The notes: a model not told the origin generated them from the letters alone. Positions 16,914 to 25,272 are shown, counted from the first letter of the stretch. The stretch is DNA of 64,000 nt from Eubacterium nodatum ATCC 33099 (GCA_000510425.1 AZKM01000024.1:1-64000), one strand, 5' to 3'. A program made the numbers and translations.

Positions 16914-18563
16914 ATGAAAAAAAGTGTTTTAAAATTATTTGTTACAACTATAGCGATGGCAATTGTGTTTTCGTTCTCAGGGATTGGCGTGTTTGCTGAT
17001 GAAACTGCGCCTGCCAGCCCAAAGACAAAAAGTGGAGTTGTCAGATCCGGCGGGATTGAAGATTATGAGCTTCCGACGGCGGAAACCAATGCAGACAATG
17101 GTACGACCCTTGCGAACGGTGTTTACGATATTCCGGAAAAAGATTTTACTTTTGAAGGAGGAACAGGAAAGGCAAAATATTTTTGTACGAAGGTTATTGT
17201 TAAAGACGGCAAAGCATATGGAGAATTTACAACAAACAGCAAATCCATGACTCATGTTTTCTTGGGCGAAAAAAAAGGTGAAAGCGGACTTGATTCAGAC
17301 AACCTGGATTTATTTAACCCTGAGACTAATGCTACGGGAAAAGATGTATACCCACTTAAAGATAAAAAGGTTATTATTCCTGTGAAATTGAACGGAAAAA
17401 CTCCTTTTGCAGGAAGAACAACTGCCATGTCAGATCCCCATTGGATTCAGTACTGGTACACGATTAAACTGGATGAACCTGAAGTTAATCCGGAGGAAAT
17501 AATACTGACCCCTACAAATAAGATCAATATGTTTAGACTTGTCAGTGCAAAAGTGGTTACTGAAAAAGGAGAATCCTACCTGGTATTTGCACTGAGCGGA
17601 CGAGGATATGAATATATAATAAAAGACGATGTTAAGAGCGCTGAAAAGAAGGGAGATCATCCTGAAAACTGGGCTAAATTCACAATAAACGAAAACGATA
17701 AGTATGAATTTAAGATTCCTTTCGATAAAAAGGAAACTAAAATTCCTTTGGTAGCTGTATCACAGAAATATTATGATATGTTTAAGGCGGGAGAAGTTGA
17801 ATTTTCCAGATGTCTCTATGCAAGACAAGTTGTAGTGGATCTTGAAAAGAAAACCATTGTCAGCGATAATTATCATAATTTTGTCGATTTAAAAGTTGAT
17901 AATAAAGCAAAAGATTTATCTGCTAAGAGCGCTGTGATTGAGGAAGTTGGAAGTCCTTTTGCGAATGATTTTGAAAGAAATCTGACTTTAAATGTTAAAA
18001 ATGATTCAATCGATAAACTTTTCCTCGGAACTGCAGTTGAGGCAGAAAAAGCTGAAGAAAAGGATGTCATTAAACTTGTGGAAAACAAATTTATTTTAAA
18101 TAAATTAGAAAATGTCGAAACCAGATTTCCGGTGGCTTTCCACAACAAAAAAGACGGAAAATGGTATGACAGATTTATGACAGTTGCAGATAATACTCTT
18201 AAAATCAGAAAAACCGATGAGGTTCAGGATTTAGAAAAAGAGATAGAAGATTTACGAAATAAACTAAGTGCAGAAAAAGCCAGACACATGACAGTAAGAG
18301 GGCTTAAAGTCAAGGCAGCAAAAAGTCATAAATTCACTTTGACTTGGAAGAAAACTCCAGGAGCATCAGGTTATATAATCCAAGTTAAGAAACCGGGCAG
18401 TAAAAAATATGTCACTCTAAAAACGCTATCCGGCTCAAAATATGTAACACTAAAATATAAAAAGAATAAAAAGTATGGCTTCAGAATTCGTACTTACAAG
18501 AAAATCGGCGGAAAGAAAGTTTACGGTGTTTGGAAAGCATATAAGACACTAAAATGTAAATAA
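16914..18563 (+). CDS. secreted NEAT-like / fibronectin-III surface protein
   Basis: A 549-residue exported protein. It has a Sec signal peptide (MKKSVLKLFVTTIAMAIVF... cleaved near VFADE), a beta-rich domain at about 65-187 beginning LANGVYDIPEKDFTFEGGTGKAKYF and ending MSDPHWIQYWYTI, two further beta-rich segments (about 205-315 and 330-425), a short coiled coil (about 437-460), and a fibronectin-type-III-like C-terminus (about 461-549, WKKTPGASGYIIQV). The first domain resembles the NEAT (iron-transport-associated) domain found beside haem uptake genes; this is by pattern only. No LPXTG, SLH or lipobox anchor is visible. It starts the uptake island. ATG 16914 is preferred to 16890, which would put extra residues before the signal peptide. 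Confidence 0.65.
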   Translation: MKKSVLKLFVTTIAMAIVFSFSGIGVFADETAPASPKTKSGVVRSGGIEDYELPTAETNADNGTTLANGVYDIPEKDFTFEGGTGKAKYFCTKVIVKDGKAYGEFTTNSKSMTHVFLGEKKGESGLDSDNLDLFNPETNATGKDVYPLKDKKVIIPVKLNGKTPFAGRTTAMSDPHWIQYWYTIKLDEPEVNPEEIILTPTNKINMFRLVSAKVVTEKGESYLVFALSGRGYEYIIKDDVKSAEKKGDHPENWAKFTINENDKYEFKIPFDKKETKIPLVAVSQKYYDMFKAGEVEFSRCLYARQVVVDLEKKTIVSDNYHNFVDLKVDNKAKDLSAKSAVIEEVGSPFANDFERNLTLNVKNDSIDKLFLGTAVEAEKAEEKDVIKLVENKFILNKLENVETRFPVAFHNKKDGKWYDRFMTVADNTLKIRKTDEVQDLEKEIEDLRNKLSAEKARHMTVRGLKVKAAKSHKFTLTWKKTPGASGYIIQVKKPGSKKYVTLKTLSGSKYVTLKYKKNKKYGFRIRTYKKIGGKKVYGVWKAYKTLKCK

Positions 18564-18575
18564 TACCGGATTTTT

Positions 18576-18614
18576 AAATAAACCTGACAAGTTTCAGCTT
18601 GTCGGGTTTATTTT
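18576..18614 (+). terminator. rho-independent terminator after the first NEAT-like gene
   Basis: A 16-bp stem (18576-18591 with 18598-18613, one G-U pair) and a six-base loop, followed by a T-rich 3' arm. It lies 13 bases after the stop codon and before the next ribosome site, so it may separate or attenuate the two genes. Confidence 0.75.
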
Positions 18615-18646
18615 GCCGATATGCAATATCAAAACAGGAGGATAAA

Positions 18647-19018
18647 GTGAAAAAAATTTCAAGATTTATATCGCTGGCTGTTATAATATCTTTGATTTCA
18701 GTCCCGGGGAATTTTGCATTTTCAGAAGACCTGCACGGACAGGAAAAAGAAAAAGATAAAAAACAGATCGTTGAAAATAGCGATTCTTCTTTAAACCAAA
18801 ATGAAAAACCGCAAAATGAAACCGGAAATACCGGTGATGACAAAACATCTGAAGCAGATAAAAACGGTTCAGATGAAAGTAAGGAAAAATCAAAAGAGGG
18901 CAGTGTCTTACCGGGCGATACAGATGGATCTTCAACGATAAAAAAATCTCGCAGCAGCAGAACTGAGGATTCAAAAAAAGCAAAAGTAAAAGGAGTAAAA
19001 AAGAAAAAAAGGAAATAG
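18647..19018 (+). CDS. signal-peptide leader of a frame-broken NEAT-like surface protein
   Basis: GTG 18647 has a perfect AGGAGG at 18636-18641. The 123-residue product starts with a signal peptide (VKKISRFISLAVIISLISVPGNFAFSE) and continues as a highly charged, low-complexity Lys/Glu/Ser linker to a TAG at 19016-19018. The next frame starts at that very point and encodes NEAT-like domains without any signal peptide. The two are therefore probably one gene read through a -1 shift, or one A missing, in the A-rich end. The codons at the end run gtA AAA AAG AAA AAA AGG AAA TAG. It could also be a separate secreted peptide, but that is less likely. Confidence 0.6.
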   Translation: MKKISRFISLAVIISLISVPGNFAFSEDLHGQEKEKDKKQIVENSDSSLNQNEKPQNETGNTGDDKTSEADKNGSDESKEKSKEGSVLPGDTDGSSTIKKSRSSRTEDSKKAKVKGVKKKKRK

Positions 19019-21156
19019 TGCCTGTTACTCCAAAGACAAATAACTTTTCAAATATTGTTAACGGACAGTTTATGCCCAATAAATTTTCTGCTGTATCCAA
19101 AGGAAATAAAGTGAAGATAAGGCTTTTGCATATCACTGTAAGCAACAGGTATGTTATGGCAACAATTCATTTTGTAGGTAAAAAATGGACCAGACTGGAT
19201 ACTAACGGAAAAATTTATAAAGGAAGCGTTAAGAGGATTTTAAAGCGTGGCTCGACGGAAACTGAAATAGTCACTTCCTATGAAATACCTTTAAGATTGA
19301 ATGCCGAAAACAGACTTATTGCCTACGATATCTCCGGAGATAAGAATATAAAAAATGAAATAACTTTAAAGGCGTCAATGCAAAACTCAAAGAAATTGTC
19401 AGACGGTATTTACAAGGTGAAATCCGATACTGACAGAATAATGTTTAACATGGCACCCAGAGAGTCTGAAGTAAAATACAGTGCCTTAGAGGTAAAAAAT
19501 GGCAGAATGTTCGCCACAATATCTTTAACCGGAACAGGATATGACTATTTGTTTCCGGGAACAACAGAGCAGGCAAAGACCGCTCCCAAATCAAAATGGG
19601 TTAAGGGTATTCTGAAGAATGGATATTTAACATATAGAATCCCGGTATCACTCCTTGACACAAAGCTTATTGTATCTGCACATTCAAGACGAAACGGAGA
19701 GAAAAACAAGGCAGAAAAAACAAAAAAATATCAGGAATGGTTTCAGCATACCGTAATTTTCTACTCAAAGGGTGCAAAAAAGACTAAAACCATTAAAATA
19801 CCTAAGAAAAAAACAAATAAGAAGCATAAAAGAAGAAATAATAAAAAAATCAGAAACAACGGCAGAAAAGACAGATTGTCTAAGCACAGACCTGATAGCA
19901 ATAAGAGTACACCTGTTATAGATAATTCTTCTAAACTAAAAGACGGTGTTTATATTCCTGACAGTTCCAGCTGGTCGGGAGGCTCGGGAAGACTGAAATA
20001 TATCAAATGCACAAAAGTTACTATAACCAATGGAAAAGCCTACGGAACGGTAGTTTTCTCAAGCAGTTATTACGACTCATTAAAAGCTAACGGTCAGATA
20101 TTCAGAAAGAAGGGCAGCGGACTTTCTACATTTGTGATACCTATCAAACTAAATGCCAATAATACCATAATAGGCAGAACTACAAAAATGTCACAACCGC
20201 ATTGGATAAAGTACAATCTCTATGTTGCTTTATCGGCAAACAGCAAAGGTAAAAAAATAGAAAAAGAAAAGAAAAAAGCTACCAAAGAGTCTAAATTTAA
20301 AATGGTTACGAAGGCTCCTGCAATTACAGGTTTGAAGTATAAGTCCACAACCAAAATTAAACATGCAAAATATTTTAAAATTTTTAATTATAATCATGGA
20401 GTAAAGTTGGTTGCTGTTGATATAAGTAAGGATACTACACTAAGAACCTTATATAGCAAGAATGTAAAAAAGAATAATAAAAACGATAATCATGTTAAGT
20501 ATGATGAAGAAGGCAAAGCAGCTGCAAAGTCACAGCATGAGATTACAGAGGCGCTGTATCATAATAATATAATCAATTACCTGATTGTACCTAAGAAATT
20601 TGATTTACCTGCAGGACTTGATAAGGATTATATAATAATAAGGACTCCTAATAAGAAGACCTATGTGGCTTCTGATGAAGCTTTGACCTTTCTTGATAAA
20701 ATAGGTGCAACTTCACCTTTAAAATTTATCGGTATTGATTCTGCGAAGAATATCACTTCAAATGCTATAAGAAAAGCGTATAAGAATAAGAAGATTAAAT
20801 ACGGTGGAAGTTATAAAAAACCTTCTTATCGAAAATTGATTTTAGGTAAAATAACATTATCAGTATTACCATCTGATATGCTTCCTTTGGATAAGAAAAG
20901 GAAGTCGGGATTCTTTTCAGGTGGAGAAAAAAATCAGAAAGATAATGCAGAACTTCAGCGAAAGCAGCTTGAACAGATAGAAAGACGCATGACAACCCTT
21001 AATATTTCTGTTATCATAGACAGATCCTGTCATGAAAAGTCCAAACTTGCCAAGGCTGAATGGATTAAGTTATACGGTGCAATATATAATAAAGATAAAC
21101 AAGCGAAGAAAATTTTTGACAAACAGGTTAAAAAGGAAAAAAGTCATGAAAAATAA
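19018..21156 (+). CDS. NEAT-like protein fused to the N-terminal lobe of a binding protein (frame-broken at its start)
   Basis: A 712-residue frame. It contains two beta-rich segments (about 10-125 and 125-255), a very basic linker (about 255-300), a NEAT-like domain (about 303-408, LKDGVYIPDSSSWSGGSGRLKYIKC to MSQPHWIKYNLYV) closely similar to that of the gene at 16914, and a 280-residue segment similar to the N-terminal half of the binding protein at 21146. Shared stretches include GLKYK and DRS...EW(I/V)KLYGA. The C-terminal lobe is missing. GTG 19018 overlaps the preceding TAG and has AAAGG five bases upstream, so reinitiation is possible, but the lack of a signal peptide argues for fusion with the leader at 18647. 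It overlaps the next gene by 11 bases. Confidence 0.65.
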   Translation: MPVTPKTNNFSNIVNGQFMPNKFSAVSKGNKVKIRLLHITVSNRYVMATIHFVGKKWTRLDTNGKIYKGSVKRILKRGSTETEIVTSYEIPLRLNAENRLIAYDISGDKNIKNEITLKASMQNSKKLSDGIYKVKSDTDRIMFNMAPRESEVKYSALEVKNGRMFATISLTGTGYDYLFPGTTEQAKTAPKSKWVKGILKNGYLTYRIPVSLLDTKLIVSAHSRRNGEKNKAEKTKKYQEWFQHTVIFYSKGAKKTKTIKIPKKKTNKKHKRRNNKKIRNNGRKDRLSKHRPDSNKSTPVIDNSSKLKDGVYIPDSSSWSGGSGRLKYIKCTKVTITNGKAYGTVVFSSSYYDSLKANGQIFRKKGSGLSTFVIPIKLNANNTIIGRTTKMSQPHWIKYNLYVALSANSKGKKIEKEKKKATKESKFKMVTKAPAITGLKYKSTTKIKHAKYFKIFNYNHGVKLVAVDISKDTTLRTLYSKNVKKNNKNDNHVKYDEEGKAAAKSQHEITEALYHNNIINYLIVPKKFDLPAGLDKDYIIIRTPNKKTYVASDEALTFLDKIGATSPLKFIGIDSAKNITSNAIRKAYKNKKIKYGGSYKKPSYRKLILGKITLSVLPSDMLPLDKKRKSGFFSGGEKNQKDNAELQRKQLEQIERRMTTLNISVIIDRSCHEKSKLAKAEWIKLYGAIYNKDKQAKKIFDKQVKKEKSHEK

Positions 21157-22309
21157 GTCACTTAAATTGTTAGTTTTGCTGCTGATTATGATAATGGCAA
21201 CGGGAGTGCTGTTATCAGGCTGCGGTGAAAATAAAGAGGATTCGGCATCCTCTGCCGGCTCTGCTCCGGAAATCCAAGGACTGAAATATAAGAAAACCAT
21301 GGATTTAAAATATGCCAAAGAGTTTAATGTTTATTACTATGAAGATGGTTACAAACTTATAGATATTAAGAAGGATGCCAAATATTTAATTATTCCCAAG
21401 GGGAAGAAAACTCCTGAAAAACTCCCCGAAAAAGTTAAGACGATCAAAGCACCGATAAAGAATATTTATCTGGCGGCTACAGCATCCATGGCACTTTTCT
21501 CATCAATGGATGCAATGGATACCATCACTATGACATCTCTCAGGGCAAATGGATGGTCCTTTGATTCTGTGAAGAAAGCACTTAAATCCGGAAAAATGAA
21601 GTTTTCAGGGAAATACAGCGAGCCGGACTATGAAATGCTTATAGACAAAAAATGTAAGCTTGCAGTGGAATCAACAATGATATACCACACTCCTGAAGTT
21701 AAAGAAGCCATAGAGGAACTCAAGATCCCTGTCATGGTGGATCGCTCAAGTTATGAAACCCATCCTCTTGGAAGAACAGAGTGGGTAAAGCTTTACGGTG
21801 CTCTGACCGGCAAAGAGGAAAAAGCTGACAAGTTTTTTGAAAAGCAGGTAAAGAAAATAAAACAAATAGAAAAAATTAAAAATACTGAAAAAACAATAGC
21901 ATTCTTCTATATTTCCACAGACGGAAAAGCAGTTGTAAGAAGAAGCACCGACTACATTCCGACTATGATTCAGATTGCAGGCGGCAGGTATATTTTTAAA
22001 AACTTGGATGATAAAGACGGAAAAACATCAATACCTATGACAATAGAAAAATTCTATGATGTGGCAGCTGATGCGGATTATATAGTTTATAACGGAAGTA
22101 TCGACCATTCGGTTAGAAATATGAAGGAGCTTCTTGAAAAAGACCCTATTATGAAGAAATTCAAGGCCGTAAAAACAGGAAACTGCTGGAGAACCGGTGC
22201 TTCCATGTATCAGCGTACCGATATAGTAGGGGATATGATTATTGATTTTAACAAACTACTGACTGAAAAAAATCCTAAAAATCTTAAATTTATAAGTAAA
22301 TTGGAGTAA
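21146..22309 (+). CDS. ABC transporter substrate-binding lipoprotein (haem/iron-complex type)
   Basis: A 387-residue lipoprotein with a signal peptide ending in the lipobox LLSGC, then a two-lobe binding fold of the BtuF/FepB class. The first lobe has IQGLKYKKTMDLKYAKEFNV, the hinge region spans PVMVDRSSYETHPLGRTEWVKLYGALTG, and the second lobe starts near TIAFFYISTDGKAVVRR. It should deliver ligand to the FecCD-type permease downstream. Haem is the favoured ligand because of the NEAT-like neighbours, but siderophore or cobalamin are possible. ATG 21146 follows AAGGAAAAAAGTC; the longer frame from 21032 would precede the signal peptide and is rejected. Confidence 0.85.
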   Translation: MKNKSLKLLVLLLIMIMATGVLLSGCGENKEDSASSAGSAPEIQGLKYKKTMDLKYAKEFNVYYYEDGYKLIDIKKDAKYLIIPKGKKTPEKLPEKVKTIKAPIKNIYLAATASMALFSSMDAMDTITMTSLRANGWSFDSVKKALKSGKMKFSGKYSEPDYEMLIDKKCKLAVESTMIYHTPEVKEAIEELKIPVMVDRSSYETHPLGRTEWVKLYGALTGKEEKADKFFEKQVKKIKQIEKIKNTEKTIAFFYISTDGKAVVRRSTDYIPTMIQIAGGRYIFKNLDDKDGKTSIPMTIEKFYDVAADADYIVYNGSIDHSVRNMKELLEKDPIMKKFKAVKTGNCWRTGASMYQRTDIVGDMIIDFNKLLTEKNPKNLKFISKLE

Positions 22310-22325
22310 CTATGAAAAAAAAATA

Positions 22326-23375
22326 ATGGCAGAAGAAGGCAGCTTCAGACTTGAAAATATAAAACGACGCAGCAGATACACCTTAGTCTTTTCTTTGCTG
22401 GCAGCAGCTTTGTTTGCGATGCTCGTTATAAATATTAACTCGGGAAATGTCCATATTCCAATTGACAACATAATCAAAATAATATTTACACATATCGGCA
22501 GTGAAAAAGATGTAAACATAATTTGGAAAATAAGGCTGCCGAGGATTATTATGGCAGCACTTCTCGGAGGAGGCTTATCTCTGTCAGGCTTTTTACTTCA
22601 AACCTTCTTTGAAAATCCCATTGCAGGACCCTTTGTGCTGGGAATATCTTCAGGAGCAAAGATGGTGGTTGCCTTTGTGATGATTATAAGCATACAGCAT
22701 ATTGAATACATAAATTCATACACTATGATTTCTGCCGCTTTCGTAGGATCCATGATATCTATAAGTTTTATATTGCTCGTGGCAAGAAAAATCAAGAACA
22801 TGGCAGCACTTTTGGTTGCGGGAATTATGGTTGGATATATTTGTTCGTCTATAACGGACTTCATAGTTACTTTTGCCAGCGATTCTGACATTGCCAACCT
22901 GCACGGATGGGCTCAGGGCAGTTTTTCGGGAATGAGCTGGAGCAATGTTCAAATAGGCTCCTCTGTGATACTCATTACTTTTTTTATAACCATGATTCTC
23001 TCAAAGCCGATAGGAGCATACCAGCTTGGCGAGTCCTACGCCCAAAGCATAGGAGTTAATATTAAAATTTTTAGGATTGCGTTGATAGTGATTTCCAGCA
23101 TTTTTTCTGCCACGGTTACTGCCTTTGCAGGTCCCATTTCCTTCGTGGGAATAGCTGTTCCTTTTCTGGTTAAGGGGGCTTTAAAAACATCTAAACCACT
23201 CATTGTAATACCTGCAACCTTTTTAGGAGGCGCTGCATTCTGTATGTTCTGCGATCTCATAGCAAGACTTGCTTTTGCACCTTTAGAACTGAACATCAGT
23301 ACGGTAACATCTATTTTGGGTGCTCCAATTGTAATATATATGATGATAAACAGAAGGAGAGGCGTAAATGGCTAA
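22326..23375 (+). CDS. FecCD-type iron-complex/haem ABC transporter permease
   Basis: A 349-residue permease with about ten membrane segments and the FecCD pattern: IWKIRLPRIIMAALLGGGLSLSGFLLQTFFENPIAGPFVLGISSGA, and the late loop AGPISFVGIAVPFLVK. It pairs with the lipoprotein and ATPase around it. The best ribosome site, GGAG at 22303-22306, is correctly spaced for an earlier ATG at 22312 that reads only Met-Lys-Lys-Lys before TAA because of a nine-A run. TAATG then opens the real frame at 22326. One more A would make the gene begin at 22312. Confidence 0.9.
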   Translation: MAEEGSFRLENIKRRSRYTLVFSLLAAALFAMLVININSGNVHIPIDNIIKIIFTHIGSEKDVNIIWKIRLPRIIMAALLGGGLSLSGFLLQTFFENPIAGPFVLGISSGAKMVVAFVMIISIQHIEYINSYTMISAAFVGSMISISFILLVARKIKNMAALLVAGIMVGYICSSITDFIVTFASDSDIANLHGWAQGSFSGMSWSNVQIGSSVILITFFITMILSKPIGAYQLGESYAQSIGVNIKIFRIALIVISSIFSATVTAFAGPISFVGIAVPFLVKGALKTSKPLIVIPATFLGGAAFCMFCDLIARLAFAPLELNISTVTSILGAPIVIYMMINRRRGVNG

Positions 23376-24477
23376 AAAATATTTTGAACTGGACAATCTT
23401 TCTGTAGGATATGGAAAAAACATACTCATAAAAGATATATGCTTTGGGATTGAAAAAGGTGAAATAGTAACGCTTATAGGTCCAAACGGAGCAGGAAAAT
23501 CCACCATACTTAAAAGTATAACCAGACATCTTGAAATCATGGGCGGACAGGTTTTTTTCGATGAATCAAGTCTTCGTGATATTTCTTATAAAGAATTATC
23601 TAAAAAAATGGCGGTGGTTCTCACCGACAGACTGAAGCCGGAGCTTATGACATGCCACGACATAGTTGCCACCGGACGATACCCATATACAGGAAGATTG
23701 GGGATTCTGTCCCATCAAGATGAAGATAAAGTGGATGCGGCACTATCAGCCGTTCACGCAGTAGATTTAGGCGGAAGGGATTTTAACGCTATAAGTGACG
23801 GACAGAAACAGAGAATCCTTCTGGCAAGAGCAATATGTCAGGAACCTTCTGTAATCGTTTTAGACGAACCTACTTCGTTTTTAGATATAAGATATAAACT
23901 TGAACTTTTGAGTATCTTACGCAGAATGGCAAAGGAAAACGGTATTACTATTATCATGACCCTGCACGAAATTGATTTAGCACAAAAAATTTCTGATAAG
24001 ATTGTTTGCGTAAGCGGCAGCCATGTAACCAGTTACGGAACGCCGGAAGAAATCTTTAGGAGAGAGGTTATAAAAGATCTTTATGATATTGATAACGGAT
24101 TTTATGATCCTGTCTTTGGAAGTATAGAGCTCATGGCTCCTGACGGTGATAAACCCGAAGTATTCGTCATATCATCGGGAGGAACCGGAATAAAAGTTTT
24201 TAGAGAACTGCAAAAAGAAAATATTCCATTTGCAGCTGGGATTCTCTATAAGAATGATATAGATTATGAATTGGCACAATTATTGTCCTGTAAAGTAATT
24301 ACAGAAAAACCGTTTTCAAAAATCTCCGATGAAACTATGAATATTGCAGTAAACATAATAAAAAAATGTGATAAAGTAATATATGCAGGAGTAGAAGTGG
24401 GGGAAGGTAACGAAAGAATTAACGAGTTGATAACTCTTGCAAAAGCAGAAAATAAGTTAGAAGATCTTACAAAATAA
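23368..24477 (+). CDS. ABC transporter ATP-binding protein with an extra C-terminal domain
   Basis: A 369-residue FecE-like ATPase. Walker A is GPNGAGKSTIL near residue 38, the signature is ISDGQKQRILLARA near 140, and Walker B is VIVLDEPTSFLDIR near 163. Such proteins are usually about 250-260 residues. Here an extra segment of roughly 110 residues (260-369), starting EVFVISSGGTGIKVFRELQ, is alternating helix and strand and looks Rossmann-like; its role is unknown and could be regulatory. The gene overlaps the permease by eight bases and is followed by a strong terminator, so it closes the uptake operon. Confidence 0.9.
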   Translation: MAKKYFELDNLSVGYGKNILIKDICFGIEKGEIVTLIGPNGAGKSTILKSITRHLEIMGGQVFFDESSLRDISYKELSKKMAVVLTDRLKPELMTCHDIVATGRYPYTGRLGILSHQDEDKVDAALSAVHAVDLGGRDFNAISDGQKQRILLARAICQEPSVIVLDEPTSFLDIRYKLELLSILRRMAKENGITIIMTLHEIDLAQKISDKIVCVSGSHVTSYGTPEEIFRREVIKDLYDIDNGFYDPVFGSIELMAPDGDKPEVFVISSGGTGIKVFRELQKENIPFAAGILYKNDIDYELAQLLSCKVITEKPFSKISDETMNIAVNIIKKCDKVIYAGVEVGEGNERINELITLAKAENKLEDLTK

Positions 24478-24495
24478 AAATTAAATCATAGCATA

Positions 24496-24549
24496 AAATG
24501 CGACTGTCGTTGAACTTTAAGGGTTTTTACAGTCGCATTTCTTTTTTTG
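24496..24549 (+). terminator. rho-independent terminator of the uptake operon
   Basis: A perfect 12-bp stem, AAATGCGACTGT at 24496-24507 with its complement at 24529-24540, is followed by seven T residues. It lies just after the ATPase stop and before the SOS promoter. Confidence 0.9.
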
Positions 24550-24558
24550 AAGAATGAA

Positions 24559-24629
24559 GAACAAATGTTCATTATGCTATTGACATAGAACATACATTCT
24601 GTTAATATATCAATATAGAACAGATGTTC
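24559..24629 (+). promoter_or_regulatory. SOS promoter with three LexA boxes
   Basis: Three LexA-type sites follow GAAC-N4-GTTC: GAACAAATGTTC (24559-24570), GAACATACATTC (24588-24599, one mismatch) and GAACAGATGTTC (24618-24629). They are spaced 29 and 30 bases apart. The promoter is TTGACA at 24580-24585 and TAATAT at 24603-24608 with a 17-base spacer; the middle box lies between them and the last one just downstream. The same GAACAAATGTTC core occurs before recA on the other strand. Confidence 0.85.
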
Positions 24630-24643
24630 ACGAGGTGATAGAT

Positions 24644-24943
24644 ATGAGAAAGTATAAAGTAAAATCAACATTCAGATTCACAGTATTTGTAGTATTAGTA
24701 ATTTTAGTTATAATTACAGTTTTTTCAACATTATTTGGTATGGGCACGGTGAACAGTATTTCGTTAAATCAATTTAAACCGATTAAGGTTGAAGCCGGAG
24801 AAACTCTGTGGTCGATAGCAAAAGCTAATAATCCGGATAATAAGGATATTCGCTTACTGGTTCACGAGCTTAAAAAAGTTAACAATCTGAAGTCCGGTGA
24901 AATTATCGAAGGACAGAAAATTCTTATCCCTGTAAACAATTAA
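24644..24943 (+). CDS. yneA: YneA-like SOS cell-division suppressor (membrane LysM protein)
   Basis: A 99-residue protein with one N-terminal membrane helix (FTVFVVLVILVIITVFSTLFG) and a C-terminal LysM domain (IKVEAGETLWSIAKANNP to EGQKILIP). This is the architecture and length of Bacillus YneA, which delays division during the SOS response (family knowledge). The three LexA boxes directly upstream make that assignment strong, although lexA itself is not next to it. The start at ATG 24644 is preferred because GTG 24635 falls inside the ribosome site GAGGTGAT. The gene stands alone between two terminators. Confidence 0.82.
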   Translation: MRKYKVKSTFRFTVFVVLVILVIITVFSTLFGMGTVNSISLNQFKPIKVEAGETLWSIAKANNPDNKDIRLLVHELKKVNNLKSGEIIEGQKILIPVNN

Positions 24944-25002
24944 TGGGTCCCATATTATTTTTCAAACAAACTTATATAAGATTGTTGTATGAAAAATCAT
25001 TT

Positions 25003-25035
25003 AACCTAAACCTTTATCGTTTAGGTTTTTTATTT
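25003..25035 (+). terminator. rho-independent terminator after the yneA-like gene
   Basis: AACCTAAA at 25003-25010 pairs with TTTAGGTT at 25020-25027, with a nine-base loop and a T-rich tail to 25035. It ends the SOS transcript. Confidence 0.75.
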
Positions 25036-25236
25036 TGATTGTAAATTATATTGAGCAATAGTATTAAAATTGCTTAAAACGTAAAATAAAAGGTCATTTT
25101 TTCATAGAATGCCATAAAAAATTAAAATTTACACACACTGAATATATAAAAACTCGATTTCATGACTGTCAGAGGAAACCGAGCAATTTCGAGAGTTATT
25201 ATATATAGGTATTAACTTATTTGATTATGGGTTTAA

Positions 25237-25272
25237 TAACTATTCCTAAAATTATGATTTTAGGAATAGTTA
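25237..25272. repeat. perfect 16-bp inverted repeat with TATG loop
   Basis: TAACTATTCCTAAAAT (25237-25252) and its exact complement (25257-25272) flank a four-base loop. No T-tract follows on either strand, so it is not a standard terminator. It lies downstream of the gene at 25363 on the minus strand. Confidence 0.7.

Noticed and set aside
18681..19145. 154-residue open frame on the minus strand opposite the leader of the NEAT-like gene
   Set aside because: It is the complement of Lys/Glu-rich codons, is full of Leu/Phe/Cys runs, has no ribosome site and overlaps a better-supported gene.
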